A stretch of DNA of 63,614 nucleotides. It comes from Peptoniphilaceae bacterium (GTDB lineage Bacteria > Bacillota > Clostridia > Tissierellales > Peptoniphilaceae). The DNA is taken from NCBI GenBank assembly GCA_022769085.1, contig JALEKO010000032.1:1-63614 (forward strand), read 5' to 3'. Made by a program: the position numbers and the translations under genes. Under the pieces are notes generated by a model. The model saw only the letters and a program-made list of their open reading frames with translations. It was not told where the DNA came from and did not search any database. This document shows, in pieces, positions 17,818-25,800 of this stretch (position 1 is its first letter; every line of letters begins with the position of its first letter).

Positions 17818-17845
17818 TTGATAAATGAATGTTCAATGGTATAAT
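17818..17845 (+). promoter_or_regulatory. Promoter of the bL25 gene
   Basis: TTGATA (17818-17823), 16 bases, then TATAAT (17840-17845) with TGG before it, an extended -10. The gene's GAGGAGG follows about 30 bases downstream. Confidence 0.7.
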
Positions 17846-17881
17846 CAAAAAGTATAAATAACCTGATTTAGAGGAGGAAAA

Positions 17882-18490
17882 ATGGCAGAATTAGTTGTTA
17901 ATGCTTCGTTAAGAGAGGCAGTTGGAAAAAATAAAGTTAATAAAATAAGAAATAATAATTTAGTTCCAGGCGTTATATATGCAAAAGATGAAGAAAATTT
18001 AAATGTTCAAGTAGATAAGGGAGAATTTTATCAAATATTCAAGCAAGCTGGGACATCGAAAATTATAGATTTAAATTTGAACGGTGAAAGAGTAAGCGTA
18101 CTTGTTAAAGATTATCAGTTAAATCATATTAATGATGAATTTTTACACATTGATTTTCAAAAAGTAATTGCAGGCGAAGTTATGAAAGTAACTGTTCCTG
18201 TTGTACTTTTAGGAAGAGATGAAATAAAAGTACAGCCTTCTGTTTTAATTCAAAATATTGAGGAAGTAGAAGTTGAAGTTTTACCAAAGGATATTCCTTC
18301 AGCAGCTGAAATTGATGTTACTGAAATGAATATTGGAGATTCATTTACAGTTGCAGATCTTGATATAGCAAAAGTTTCTGGAATAGAAATTTTAGCTGAT
18401 AAAGATGATGTTGTATGTTCACTTCAATCTCCTCAAGAAGAAGAAATTGATGAGGAAACTGAAGAAACAGAAGAAGAAACACAGGAATAG
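17882..18490 (+). CDS. rplY: Ribosomal protein bL25, Ctc form
   Basis: 5S rRNA-binding ribosomal protein, long Ctc-type with the extra C-terminal beta domain. The N-terminal part (LREAVGKNKVNKIR..LVPGVIYAK) is the L25 fold, and EFLHIDFQKV joins it to the Ctc domain (about 95-190). The last 18 residues are almost all Glu, Asp and Thr, an acidic tail common in this family. Monocistronic, with its own promoter, GAGGAGG ribosome site and terminator. Confidence 0.95.
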   Translation: MAELVVNASLREAVGKNKVNKIRNNNLVPGVIYAKDEENLNVQVDKGEFYQIFKQAGTSKIIDLNLNGERVSVLVKDYQLNHINDEFLHIDFQKVIAGEVMKVTVPVVLLGRDEIKVQPSVLIQNIEEVEVEVLPKDIPSAAEIDVTEMNIGDSFTVADLDIAKVSGIEILADKDDVVCSLQSPQEEEIDEETEETEEETQE

Positions 18491-18494
18491 TTTT

Positions 18495-18524
18495 AAAAAG
18501 CCGTGTAAAAGCACGGCTTTTTAA
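18495..18524 (+). terminator. Terminator after the bL25 gene
   Basis: AAAAAGCCGTG (18495-18505), loop TAAAAG, CACGGCTTTTT (18512-18522): a GC-rich stem with T run five bases after the stop. Confidence 0.9.
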
Positions 18525-18544
18525 ATATTTATTTGAGGATAATT

Positions 18545-19168
18545 ATGAGTGGAAAATTTATAGTTTTTGAAGGGCCAGATGGTTCTGGAAAAACAAGTGT
18601 AATTGATGGAATAAGAAAAAAATTAGAAGAAAAAAATATTGATTTCAGAATTTTTAGAGAACCAGGTGGAACTGAAATATCAGAAAAAATAAGGGAAATT
18701 CTTCTTGATAATAATAATGTCAATTTAAAATATACTACAGAAGCTCTTTTAATGGCTGCAAGCAGAGCACAACTTGTTTCTGAAAAAATTATTCCTCTTT
18801 TGAAAGAAGAAGTAAATGTAATATGTGATAGATTTGTAATTTCTTCTCTTGTTTATCAAGGAATTGGAAGAAACCTTGGAATAAAAGAAGTTGAAATCAT
18901 TAACAATTTTGCTACTAATGGCTTAAAGCCAGATTTAACTATCTTTTTAGATATTGATGCAGAAGTTGCAATGGAAAGAAAAAAAATAGCAAAAAAATTA
19001 GACAGATTTGAAAAAGAAGATATAGATTTTCATAAAAAAAATTATGAAGGTTATAAAAAAATAGCCTCATTAAATGAAAATGAAATAGTCAGAATTGATG
19101 CATCTGAAAATTTAAATAAAGTTATTGAAAAATCTTATGAAATTCTTCAAAAAAAATTTGGTTTTTAA
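18545..19168 (+). CDS. tmk: Thymidylate kinase
   Basis: Converts dTMP to dTDP. P-loop FEGPDGSGKTS near residue 8, the substrate block FREPGGTEISEKIRE, and the DR motif in NVICDRFVISSLVYQG are all present; length is 207 aa. ATG 18545 is chosen because GAGG at 18534-18538 is well placed; the TTG at 18533 coincides with the ribosome site. It stands before holB and ricT, the same neighbourhood as B. subtilis tmk. Confidence 0.96.
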   Translation: MSGKFIVFEGPDGSGKTSVIDGIRKKLEEKNIDFRIFREPGGTEISEKIREILLDNNNVNLKYTTEALLMAASRAQLVSEKIIPLLKEEVNVICDRFVISSLVYQGIGRNLGIKEVEIINNFATNGLKPDLTIFLDIDAEVAMERKKIAKKLDRFEKEDIDFHKKNYEGYKKIASLNENEIVRIDASENLNKVIEKSYEILQKKFGF

Positions 19169-19173
19169 AAGTC

Positions 19174-19968
19174 ATGGAAGTTTTAAAAAAACAAATAGAA
19201 AATAAATCATATACTCAAGCATATATCTTTGAAGGAGAAAATTTAAATAAAGTACTTGAAAATACTTATAAATTTGCTAAGGAAATTTTTAAAATAAATA
19301 ATGTATATGTTCCATTAAATCAAAATGATGATTTTAGGCTTATTAATGCATCTGAAAAAAGATTATCAATAGAAGATATAAGATATTTGATATCTGATAT
19401 GAATTTAAGACCTGAGAATGGAAAAGTTAAAATATATGTTATTCATAATGCACAAAATTCTGGTAAAGAAGCAATGAATGCACTTTTAAAATCTTTTGAA
19501 GAACCAAATGATTATGCAGTTATAATTCTTACAACATTAAATTCGAATATGTTATTTCCTACAATAAGATCAAGAGCACAAATTATAAAATTTGACTTAG
19601 ATCTTCCTAAAACAGATATAGATACAACAAAACTTGCAAATATTTTAGCAGAAACCGTTTCAGGAAATTTAGTAGAATTTTATAAAAATTTAGATTTTTT
19701 TGATTCTTTAAAAGATGAAAAAAATGAATTATTAAATGAAATTGAAAATTTTTTTGAAGATCTAATTAAATACAAATATTTGGGCGATGATTCATATCTT
19801 AAAAATAAAACTTTAATATTTTATTATAAAAAAATAAAAAATATAGAATTTAAAAATATTGAAAAAATTATAAGCTTAATTGAAAAAATAAAAAAAGGAT
19901 TTTTGGTTAATGCAAATTATAAATTAAGTTTGGAGAACTTCTTTTTTCAGCTTTTTAGTTTAAGTTAG
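19174..19968 (+). CDS. holB: DNA polymerase III subunit delta prime
   Basis: Clamp-loader subunit of the replicative polymerase. Short form (264 aa) with a reduced N-terminal part: the P-loop is lost (FEGENLNKVLENTY where GxxGxGK would be), as usual for delta prime. RLSIEDIRYLISDMNLRP, VYVIHNAQ-like (YVIHNAQNSGKEAMNALLKSFEEP) and TIRSRAQ with the SRC/SRA motif identify it. It begins five bases after tmk with only a weak ribosome site, so it is probably coupled to tmk. Confidence 0.88.
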   Translation: MEVLKKQIENKSYTQAYIFEGENLNKVLENTYKFAKEIFKINNVYVPLNQNDDFRLINASEKRLSIEDIRYLISDMNLRPENGKVKIYVIHNAQNSGKEAMNALLKSFEEPNDYAVIILTTLNSNMLFPTIRSRAQIIKFDLDLPKTDIDTTKLANILAETVSGNLVEFYKNLDFFDSLKDEKNELLNEIENFFEDLIKYKYLGDDSYLKNKTLIFYYKKIKNIEFKNIEKIISLIEKIKKGFLVNANYKLSLENFFFQLFSLS

Positions 19969-19986
19969 CATAAAATTATTTTTAAG

Positions 19987-20015
19987 TTGAATTATTTTTT
20001 AATATGTGATATTCT
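19987..20015 (+). promoter_or_regulatory. Possible promoter for ricT
   Basis: TTGAAT, 17 bases, TATTCT, in the 90-base gap between holB and ricT. Spacing is ideal, but each box has mismatches and the DNA is very AT-rich. Confidence 0.4.
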
Positions 20016-20057
20016 TTTCTTAAATTTATTTTGAAAAACTGCAGTAGTGGAGGAAAA

Positions 20058-20894
20058 ATGCGAAAAATTATCGGAGTAAGTTTTGATAAAGCCTGTAAAA
20101 TATATTACTTTGACCCGCTTGATATAAAATTTTCATATAATGACTATGTTATTGTAAATACTGTAAGAGGTGTTGAGCTTGGAAAAGTTAAAATTGCTGA
20201 AGGAGAAGTTGGAGATGATTTTAACCCAGAGCTTAGACCTGTAATAAGAAAAGCAAATGAAGAAGACATCATTACAAAAGAATTAAATAGAAAAAAAGCA
20301 ATTGAGGCTAAAGAAATATGTGCGCAAAAAATTAAAGAACATAATCTTGATATGAAACTAGTTGATTGTGAATTTACTTTTGATAGAAAGAAAGTTATTT
20401 TCTATTTCACATCCGATATTCGAGTTGACTTTAGGGAGTTAGTTAAAGATTTAGTAAGTGTTTTCAGAAATAGAATAGAACTTAGACAAATTGGAGTTAG
20501 AGATCAGGCAAAAACATTAGGAGCAATTGGCTGTTGTGGCAGAGAAATATGTTGCCATAATTATTTAAGAGAGTTTAGTCATGTTTCAATTCAGATGGCA
20601 AAAGATCAGAATATAACATTAAATCCAACAAAAATATCTGGTTCATGTGGAAGATTAATGTGTTGTCTAAATTTTGAACAATCAACTTATGAAGATGCAA
20701 TGAAAATTTTGCCGAAAGTTTCTGAAAAAGTTAAGACTAAAAAAGGTTATGGTTATGTCGTTTCGAATAATTATATAAAATTAACAAGTAGAATAAGAAT
20801 TCCATCAGAAGATCAAGATATTGAAGAAGATTTTTCTTCAGATGAAATTATAAAAGTAACTCAAGAAGAGTATGAAAGAAATGTAATAATTTAA
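20058..20894 (+). CDS. ricT: PSP1-domain protein RicT (YaaT)
   Basis: In B. subtilis RicT, with RicA and RicF, forms a complex carrying [4Fe-4S] clusters that modulates RNase Y activity. The PSP1 domain spans roughly residues 50-140 and the Cys-rich motif GCCGREICCHNYL..SGSCGRLMCCLNFE lies near 160-210, with all its Cys pairs intact. Start ATG 20058 follows a strong GGAGG; the upstream in-frame start at 20031 would place this ribosome site inside the gene. Position after holB matches B. subtilis. ricA and ricF are not in the window. Confidence 0.9.
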   Translation: MRKIIGVSFDKACKIYYFDPLDIKFSYNDYVIVNTVRGVELGKVKIAEGEVGDDFNPELRPVIRKANEEDIITKELNRKKAIEAKEICAQKIKEHNLDMKLVDCEFTFDRKKVIFYFTSDIRVDFRELVKDLVSVFRNRIELRQIGVRDQAKTLGAIGCCGREICCHNYLREFSHVSIQMAKDQNITLNPTKISGSCGRLMCCLNFEQSTYEDAMKILPKVSEKVKTKKGYGYVVSNNYIKLTSRIRIPSEDQDIEEDFSSDEIIKVTQEEYERNVII

Positions 20895-20905
20895 TAATTA
20901 AATAT

Positions 20906-20934
20906 TTGACAATATAATAAATTAAAGTTATACT
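20906..20934 (+). promoter_or_regulatory. Strong promoter of the ferredoxin gene
   Basis: Perfect TTGACA (20906-20911), 17 bases, TATACT (20929-20934). One of the best promoters in the window, which fits an abundantly expressed ferredoxin. Confidence 0.85.
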
Positions 20935-20962
20935 ATAGGTATATTAAATAAGGAGGTAAATC

Positions 20963-21139
20963 ATGGCTTACAGAATTGAAGAAAGTACATGTATTTCTTG
21001 TGGAGTTTGTGCAGGAGAATGCCCAGTAGAGGCTATATCTGAAGGCGAAGATGCATACGTAATTGATGCTGATACATGCATTGATTGTGGAACATGTGAA
21101 TCAGTATGCCCAACAGGATCATGTGCACCTGAGGAATAA
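20963..21139 (+). CDS. Ferredoxin, 2[4Fe-4S] clostridial type
   Basis: Small electron carrier of 58 aa. Two complete cluster motifs, CISCGVCAGECP and CIDCGTCESVCP, separated by the usual linker, bind two [4Fe-4S] clusters. It starts MAYRIEEST, like other clostridial ferredoxins, and ends in a short acidic tail. Own strong promoter, AAGGAGG ribosome site and terminator show a monocistronic, highly expressed gene. It is the natural electron donor to the Rnf complex encoded upstream and partner of the hydrogenase-like protein at 54 kb (inference). Confidence 0.95.
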   Translation: MAYRIEESTCISCGVCAGECPVEAISEGEDAYVIDADTCIDCGTCESVCPTGSCAPEE

Positions 21140-21155
21140 TTTTACATAGATTTTT

Positions 21156-21180
21156 AGAGACCTGAAATGGTCTCTTTTTT
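21156..21180 (+). terminator. Terminator after the ferredoxin gene
   Basis: AGAGACC (21156-21162), loop TGAAAT, GGTCTCT (21169-21175), then a T run. Confidence 0.88.
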
Positions 21181-21272
21181 GTTTCAAATTAAACAATTTA
21201 TATTTACTTAAATATTTGACTTTTGTATAAAAATAATATTATGATATTACTATCACACAAAAGGAGAGAAAA

Positions 21273-22142
21273 TTGAAAAAAATAACGGGGAAAAAATGCA
21301 TAAGTTGGTCAAAGAGCATTTTTATAGTTTTAATTGCTGCAATTTTGCAGACATTTGTACTTGAAACTTTTGTAAATAGTGCAGGGATACTATCCCCAGG
21401 GTTTACAGGTCTTTCAATACTTGCAAGAGATATTTTAAAATTATTTTCTATTAATTTTCCAATATCTGTTGGGTTGCTACTATTTAATATTCCATGTATC
21501 TTTTTTTGTTATAGGGAGATATCTTTTAAATTTACATTTTTATCTACAATAGATATTTTAGCTGTATCGCTTTTTCTTAATATTTTTAAATTTAAACCAT
21601 TAATAGATGACATTATGTTAAGTTCAATAATTGGCGGGGTTTTAAATGGATTTTCAATTGTGATATTATTGACGGAAGGTGCAAGTTCAGGTGGAACTGA
21701 TTTTATTGCAATTTATGTTTCAGAAAAATTTGGAAGAGCAATATGGAGTTACGTTTTTTTGTTTAATGTAGTTTTGCTTACTATTTTTGGTGTTCTTTTT
21801 GGATATGATAAAGCTTGCTATTCAATAGTTTTCCAATTTGTTAGCACAAAAGTGATTGATAAATTCCATCAGCGATATAAACAATTATCGCTTCAAATTA
21901 TAACAGGTCAGGCAGAAAAAATGGTTAATTCATACATAAAAAATTTTAGGCATGGAATTACTGTCACAGAAAGCTATGGTGGATATACAAAAAGAAAAAA
22001 CTACATATGTGAAACAGTAGTATCTACTTATGAAGTTAAAGATATAATTAAATTGGTAAAAAAAGTTGATCCTAAAGCTGTTGTAAATGTATTTAGAACA
22101 GAAAGCTTTTATGGTGGATTTTATAGAAAACCAATAGAATAA
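21273..22142 (+). CDS. YitT family membrane protein (DUF161 + DUF2179)
   Basis: Five or six hydrophobic helices fill the first 190 residues (YitT membrane domain, with SPGFTGLSILARD and EGASSGGTDFIA blocks) and a soluble DUF2179 domain follows (about 205-285, ending TESFYGGFY). Function of the family is not established. The start is TTG at 21273, with AAGGAG nine bases upstream and no closer ATG. Two convergent-gene terminators bracket it. A weak promoter-like TTGACT lies at 21216. Confidence 0.85.
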   Translation: MKKITGKKCISWSKSIFIVLIAAILQTFVLETFVNSAGILSPGFTGLSILARDILKLFSINFPISVGLLLFNIPCIFFCYREISFKFTFLSTIDILAVSLFLNIFKFKPLIDDIMLSSIIGGVLNGFSIVILLTEGASSGGTDFIAIYVSEKFGRAIWSYVFLFNVVLLTIFGVLFGYDKACYSIVFQFVSTKVIDKFHQRYKQLSLQIITGQAEKMVNSYIKNFRHGITVTESYGGYTKRKNYICETVVSTYEVKDIIKLVKKVDPKAVVNVFRTESFYGGFYRKPIE

Positions 22143-22147
22143 AAAAT

Positions 22148-22190
22148 AAAAGTCCAATTAAGTTTATTAATTCTTAATTTGGACTTTTAT
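22148..22190. terminator. Bidirectional terminator between yitT-like gene and esterase
   Basis: AAAAGTCCAATTAAG (22148-22162) pairs with CTTAATTTGGACTTTT (22173-22188) with one bulged T; T runs on both strands. Confidence 0.8.
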
Positions 22191-22193
22191 TTC

Positions 22194-22973
22194 TTATAAA
22201 TTGTTGTCAAAAAAATTTAAAGTCGGAACAATAGCTTTTTTCCAATAAGCTTTTGCATGTTTAGGGCCTTTAAAAAATTTTACACTTACATCTTTATTTA
22301 GTTCTATAAGTTTATTTTGTAATTTAATTACACCATCTTTTGGAATAAATTCTCTATTTGAATTTATCAAAAACATATTTCCACAATTTTTGTCAATTCT
22401 GTTTAAAAGAGAAGATTTTCTTATATTTTCATTGTCATTTCCTAAATAAGTATTTAAAACCCATTTATAAGTTTCATCATCTGATCCGTCAAAATCATCA
22501 GATACATCGGGACTATTTCCTGCAAGAGATGTAAATTCTTTTTCTTTAGTATTTTTATGTTCTTTAAGCCATTCTTCAAATTCTATTACTCCTGACCGTG
22601 AACATATTGTATATCCGTATTTTAAAGAAAGTTCAATTGCTAAATTTCCTCCAACTGAATATCCTAGAATTCCAATTTTATTTTTGTCAAATTCAAAATC
22701 ACTTTTGATTAAATATTTCATAAAAGAGTTCATATCATCTAATTGTGATGGATAAATGTTTTTTGGAGCAAGTCTATAATTTGGAACAAAACAAAAATAA
22801 CCATTTTTTGTAATTTCTGTTGCAATATCACTATCTGAAGATTTATCTCCTGTTACAAAAGCTCCTCCGTGAATTAGTACTATAGCTTTTGAATTTGGTA
22901 TATCTGGAATATACACATCAAATTTATGTTTTTCATCTTCATCTTTATAAATAATATCAGTAAGTATTTTCAA
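22194..22973 (-). CDS. Alpha/beta hydrolase, esterase type
   Basis: Predicted carboxylesterase of the alpha/beta-hydrolase fold (259 aa). The oxyanion-hole motif HGGAF is near residue 35, the nucleophile elbow GYSVGGN near 103, and the likely catalytic His in GPKHAKAYW near 238. The acid residue is unclear; the region reads NSNREFIPKDG, so a Glu or the later Asp may serve. No signal peptide. The start is TTG at 22973 with GGAGG seven bases upstream. Substrate cannot be inferred. It diverges from the MATE gene. Confidence 0.85.
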   Translation of the reverse strand: MKILTDIIYKDEDEKHKFDVYIPDIPNSKAIVLIHGGAFVTGDKSSDSDIATEITKNGYFCFVPNYRLAPKNIYPSQLDDMNSFMKYLIKSDFEFDKNKIGILGYSVGGNLAIELSLKYGYTICSRSGVIEFEEWLKEHKNTKEKEFTSLAGNSPDVSDDFDGSDDETYKWVLNTYLGNDNENIRKSSLLNRIDKNCGNMFLINSNREFIPKDGVIKLQNKLIELNKDVSVKFFKGPKHAKAYWKKAIVPTLNFFDNNL

Positions 22974-23110
22974 AACACACCTCCAAAATACTTATACCCT
23001 TATTAGCATTTTAATTTTATAAAAGATTTCATTTTAAAAATGTATATTAAAAAATAACAAATAAAAATAATTAAAGTATAGTATTCTTTAGTTTTTATAA
23101 AGGAGGGATA

Positions 23111-24481
23111 ATGAAAAATTCAACTGAATTTATAACAAAAGGAAATATTAATAAAGTTATTTTCACTCTTTCTATACCTTTAATGTTCAATAGTTTAATA
23201 CGAACATTATATTCATTAACTGATGGAATTTATGTTTCAAGAATAAGTTCAGAAGATTTTGCTGCAACATCTTTTTCACGGCCTGTAATTTTTTTATTTA
23301 TATCGGTAGGATTAGGAGTTGGTGTTGCATCAACAGCTCTTATGGCACAATCTCTTGGAGCAAAAAAAGATGAAAAAGCAAAAGTTTATGCTACATATTC
23401 TGTCTTAATATCTTTTGTATTAGGGGTTATTTTTTCTATTCTAGGCATTATTGTAACACCATTTATTATAAGATGGATGGGTGCAAAAGGAAGTTTTTTT
23501 GATAAAACATATATATATCTTGTAACAAGTTTCAGCGGAATAATTTTTGATATGACATATTTTGGTTTTCAGTCAATTTTAAATTCACAGGGAAATACGA
23601 AAGCTATTACAATTATTTCTGCAATATCTTCAATAACTAATGTAATTTTAGATCCTTTTTTTATTTTTGATAAAGTTTTAATTTTTAAAGGATTAAATCT
23701 AGGACTTATGGGTGCAGCACTTGCCACAAATGTTGCAAAAGCCTTTTTGGTTGTGATGGCAATTTTTGTTGTAAAAAAAGAATCAAAAATAAAATTAGAT
23801 TTTAAAAATTTTAAATATGATTTTAAAATTGTAAAACAAATTTTTAATTTGGCAGTTCCAATATCATTTGGAAATTCAGGTGAAGCTTTAGGTTTTACTA
23901 TCTTAAACAGTTTTATTCAAAGTTATGGAACAGTTACAATTGCTGCATTTGCAATAGGAAATAGACTTTCAGATTTGGTAAATCAGGCTGCAATGGGAAT
24001 TGGAATGAGTTTAACTGGAATTACAGGGCAAAATATTGGAGCTGGAAATATAAAAAGAACCAAAGCTATTTTTAAAAGAGCAAATTTTTGGATAACAATT
24101 TTTTCAATGATTTCAGCATTAATAATTTTAGTTTTTAACAATCAACTATTATCAATTTTTATTAAAGACAATCAAGAAACACAGCTAATAAAACAGGCGA
24201 GTGAATATCTTGCATATACTGCTGGAATAATATTTTTTATGGGATATTTTTCTTCTATAACTGGATTTTTCCAGGGGGTTGGAGATACAAAAATAACTAT
24301 GATAATGTCGATTGCAAGACTTTGGGTATTAAGACTACCACTTGTACGGGCATTTGGAAAATTTAGTTCATTAGGTTCTACAGGAATATGGATTTCAATG
24401 TTCATTTCAAATTTTTTAATTGTTTTGTGGGGATTTATAAAATACAAACAAGGCAAACGGATGAAAAAGGTTTTAGTTTAA
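23111..24481 (+). CDS. MATE family multidrug exporter
   Basis: Cation-coupled exporter with about twelve helices in two homologous MatE halves (456 aa). The N-terminal half has PLMFNSLIRTLYSLTDGIYVS and the second half begins near residue 235 with NLAVPISFGNSGEAL. Probably exports organic cations or drugs; substrate unknown. Ribosome site AAAGGAGGG is strong. Monocistronic, followed by a good terminator. Confidence 0.92.
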   Translation: MKNSTEFITKGNINKVIFTLSIPLMFNSLIRTLYSLTDGIYVSRISSEDFAATSFSRPVIFLFISVGLGVGVASTALMAQSLGAKKDEKAKVYATYSVLISFVLGVIFSILGIIVTPFIIRWMGAKGSFFDKTYIYLVTSFSGIIFDMTYFGFQSILNSQGNTKAITIISAISSITNVILDPFFIFDKVLIFKGLNLGLMGAALATNVAKAFLVVMAIFVVKKESKIKLDFKNFKYDFKIVKQIFNLAVPISFGNSGEALGFTILNSFIQSYGTVTIAAFAIGNRLSDLVNQAAMGIGMSLTGITGQNIGAGNIKRTKAIFKRANFWITIFSMISALIILVFNNQLLSIFIKDNQETQLIKQASEYLAYTAGIIFFMGYFSSITGFFQGVGDTKITMIMSIARLWVLRLPLVRAFGKFSSLGSTGIWISMFISNFLIVLWGFIKYKQGKRMKKVLV

Positions 24482-24499
24482 AATAAAAATATTTTTAAT

Positions 24500-24531
24500 G
24501 GAGACAAACTTTAAAAATGTCTCCTTTTTTA
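24500..24531 (+). terminator. Terminator after the MATE gene
   Basis: GGAGACA (24500-24506) pairs with TGTCTCC (24518-24524) and a T run follows. Confidence 0.88.
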
Positions 24532-24684
24532 ATGCTTTATACAAAAATTAAAAAATTTAAATACAGTATAATTATGTTTAAAGAGTATCTAAAGTAAAGA
24601 AAATTAATATAAATTTATAGTTTAATTTATTAAAAAATTTAGACAGTTTTAATTAAAATATAATTTATTTTTAAGGAGAATATT

Positions 24685-25800
24685 ATGAAACTTCTTCATT
24701 TATCAGATCTGCATCTTGGAAAAAATATTGGAAGTTATAGTTTAATAGAGGAACAAAAATATGCACTTGATAAAATTTTAGAAATAATTAAAGATGAAGA
24801 TATAGATGTAGTCATGATTGCAGGGGACATTTTTGATACAAACATTGCTTCATCTGAAGCTCTTGAGCTTTATTCTTATTTTATAGAAAAAGTAGTTTTT
24901 TCTTTTAATAAAAAAGTTTTAGCAATTTCTGGAAACCATGATTCATCAAAAAGACTTGATATAAATAGAAAATTTTATAGATCACAAAACTATTATATGG
25001 TGGGAAAATATGATCCAAATCCAATAACATTTTATGATTTTTTAGGTCCAGTTAATTTTTATTTAATTCCATTTATTTCTATAAATAAGGCTAAAACTGA
25101 AATTGACTCTAATATAGAAAATTTTACTGATATATATAAAAAATTGTTAGAAAATATTAAATATAAAGATAGGAATGTCTTAATTACACATGCTTATGCC
25201 AGTGATTTATCAAATTTTGATGAAAAAGAATATAATTTAGATCAAAAGCCACTTAATATAGGCGGAAGTGATGCTATGGATGTAAATCTTTTTATGAATT
25301 TTGATTATGTGGCTTTAGGTCACCTTCATAGAGCACACTATGTAAAAGATCCTAAAATAAGATATTCAGGAACTTTTATGAAATATTCTTTTGATGAAGC
25401 TAATTTAAAAAAGACTGTAACTTTAGTTGATTTAAAAAAAGATATTAATATAAAAAAGTTAGAGATTTCTCCACTAAGAGATTTTGAAGTAAGAGAAGGT
25501 AAATTTTTTGATCTTCTTAAACAAAAATCTTCAGAAAACTATATAAAGTTTGTTTTAGAAGATGATTTTACAATAGAAAATGCAATGGCAAAACTAAAAG
25601 AAAAATTTCCAAAAGCAGTTTCAATAACATATGCTAATAGATCTGTATTTAACAAATCTAAATCTTTAGATATAGATATAGAAAATAAAGATATAATAGA
25701 GATTTTTTCTGAATTTTATAAATATAAGATGGATGAAGAAATTAAAGACGATGACTTAGTATTATTAAAAAGGATAGAACAATGCGACCAAAAAAATTAA
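24685..25800 (+). CDS. sbcD: Nuclease SbcD (Mre11 homologue)
   Basis: Metallophosphoesterase subunit of the SbcCD (Mre11-Rad50) nuclease that opens hairpins and processes DNA ends. Metal-binding motifs LSDLHLGK, AGDIFDT, GNHDSS and LGHLHRA are all present in order. Length is 371 aa. Ribosome site AAGGAG. The end overlaps sbcC by 19 bases, so the two subunits are coupled. First gene of a four-gene end-processing operon with addB and addA. Confidence 0.96.
   Translation: MKLLHLSDLHLGKNIGSYSLIEEQKYALDKILEIIKDEDIDVVMIAGDIFDTNIASSEALELYSYFIEKVVFSFNKKVLAISGNHDSSKRLDINRKFYRSQNYYMVGKYDPNPITFYDFLGPVNFYLIPFISINKAKTEIDSNIENFTDIYKKLLENIKYKDRNVLITHAYASDLSNFDEKEYNLDQKPLNIGGSDAMDVNLFMNFDYVALGHLHRAHYVKDPKIRYSGTFMKYSFDEANLKKTVTLVDLKKDINIKKLEISPLRDFEVREGKFFDLLKQKSSENYIKFVLEDDFTIENAMAKLKEKFPKAVSITYANRSVFNKSKSLDIDIENKDIIEIFSEFYKYKMDEEIKDDDLVLLKRIEQCDQKN

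Noticed and set aside
24640-24664. TAGACA plus TATAAT as the sbcD promoter
   Set aside because: Only 13 bases separate them, too short for a sigma-A promoter.
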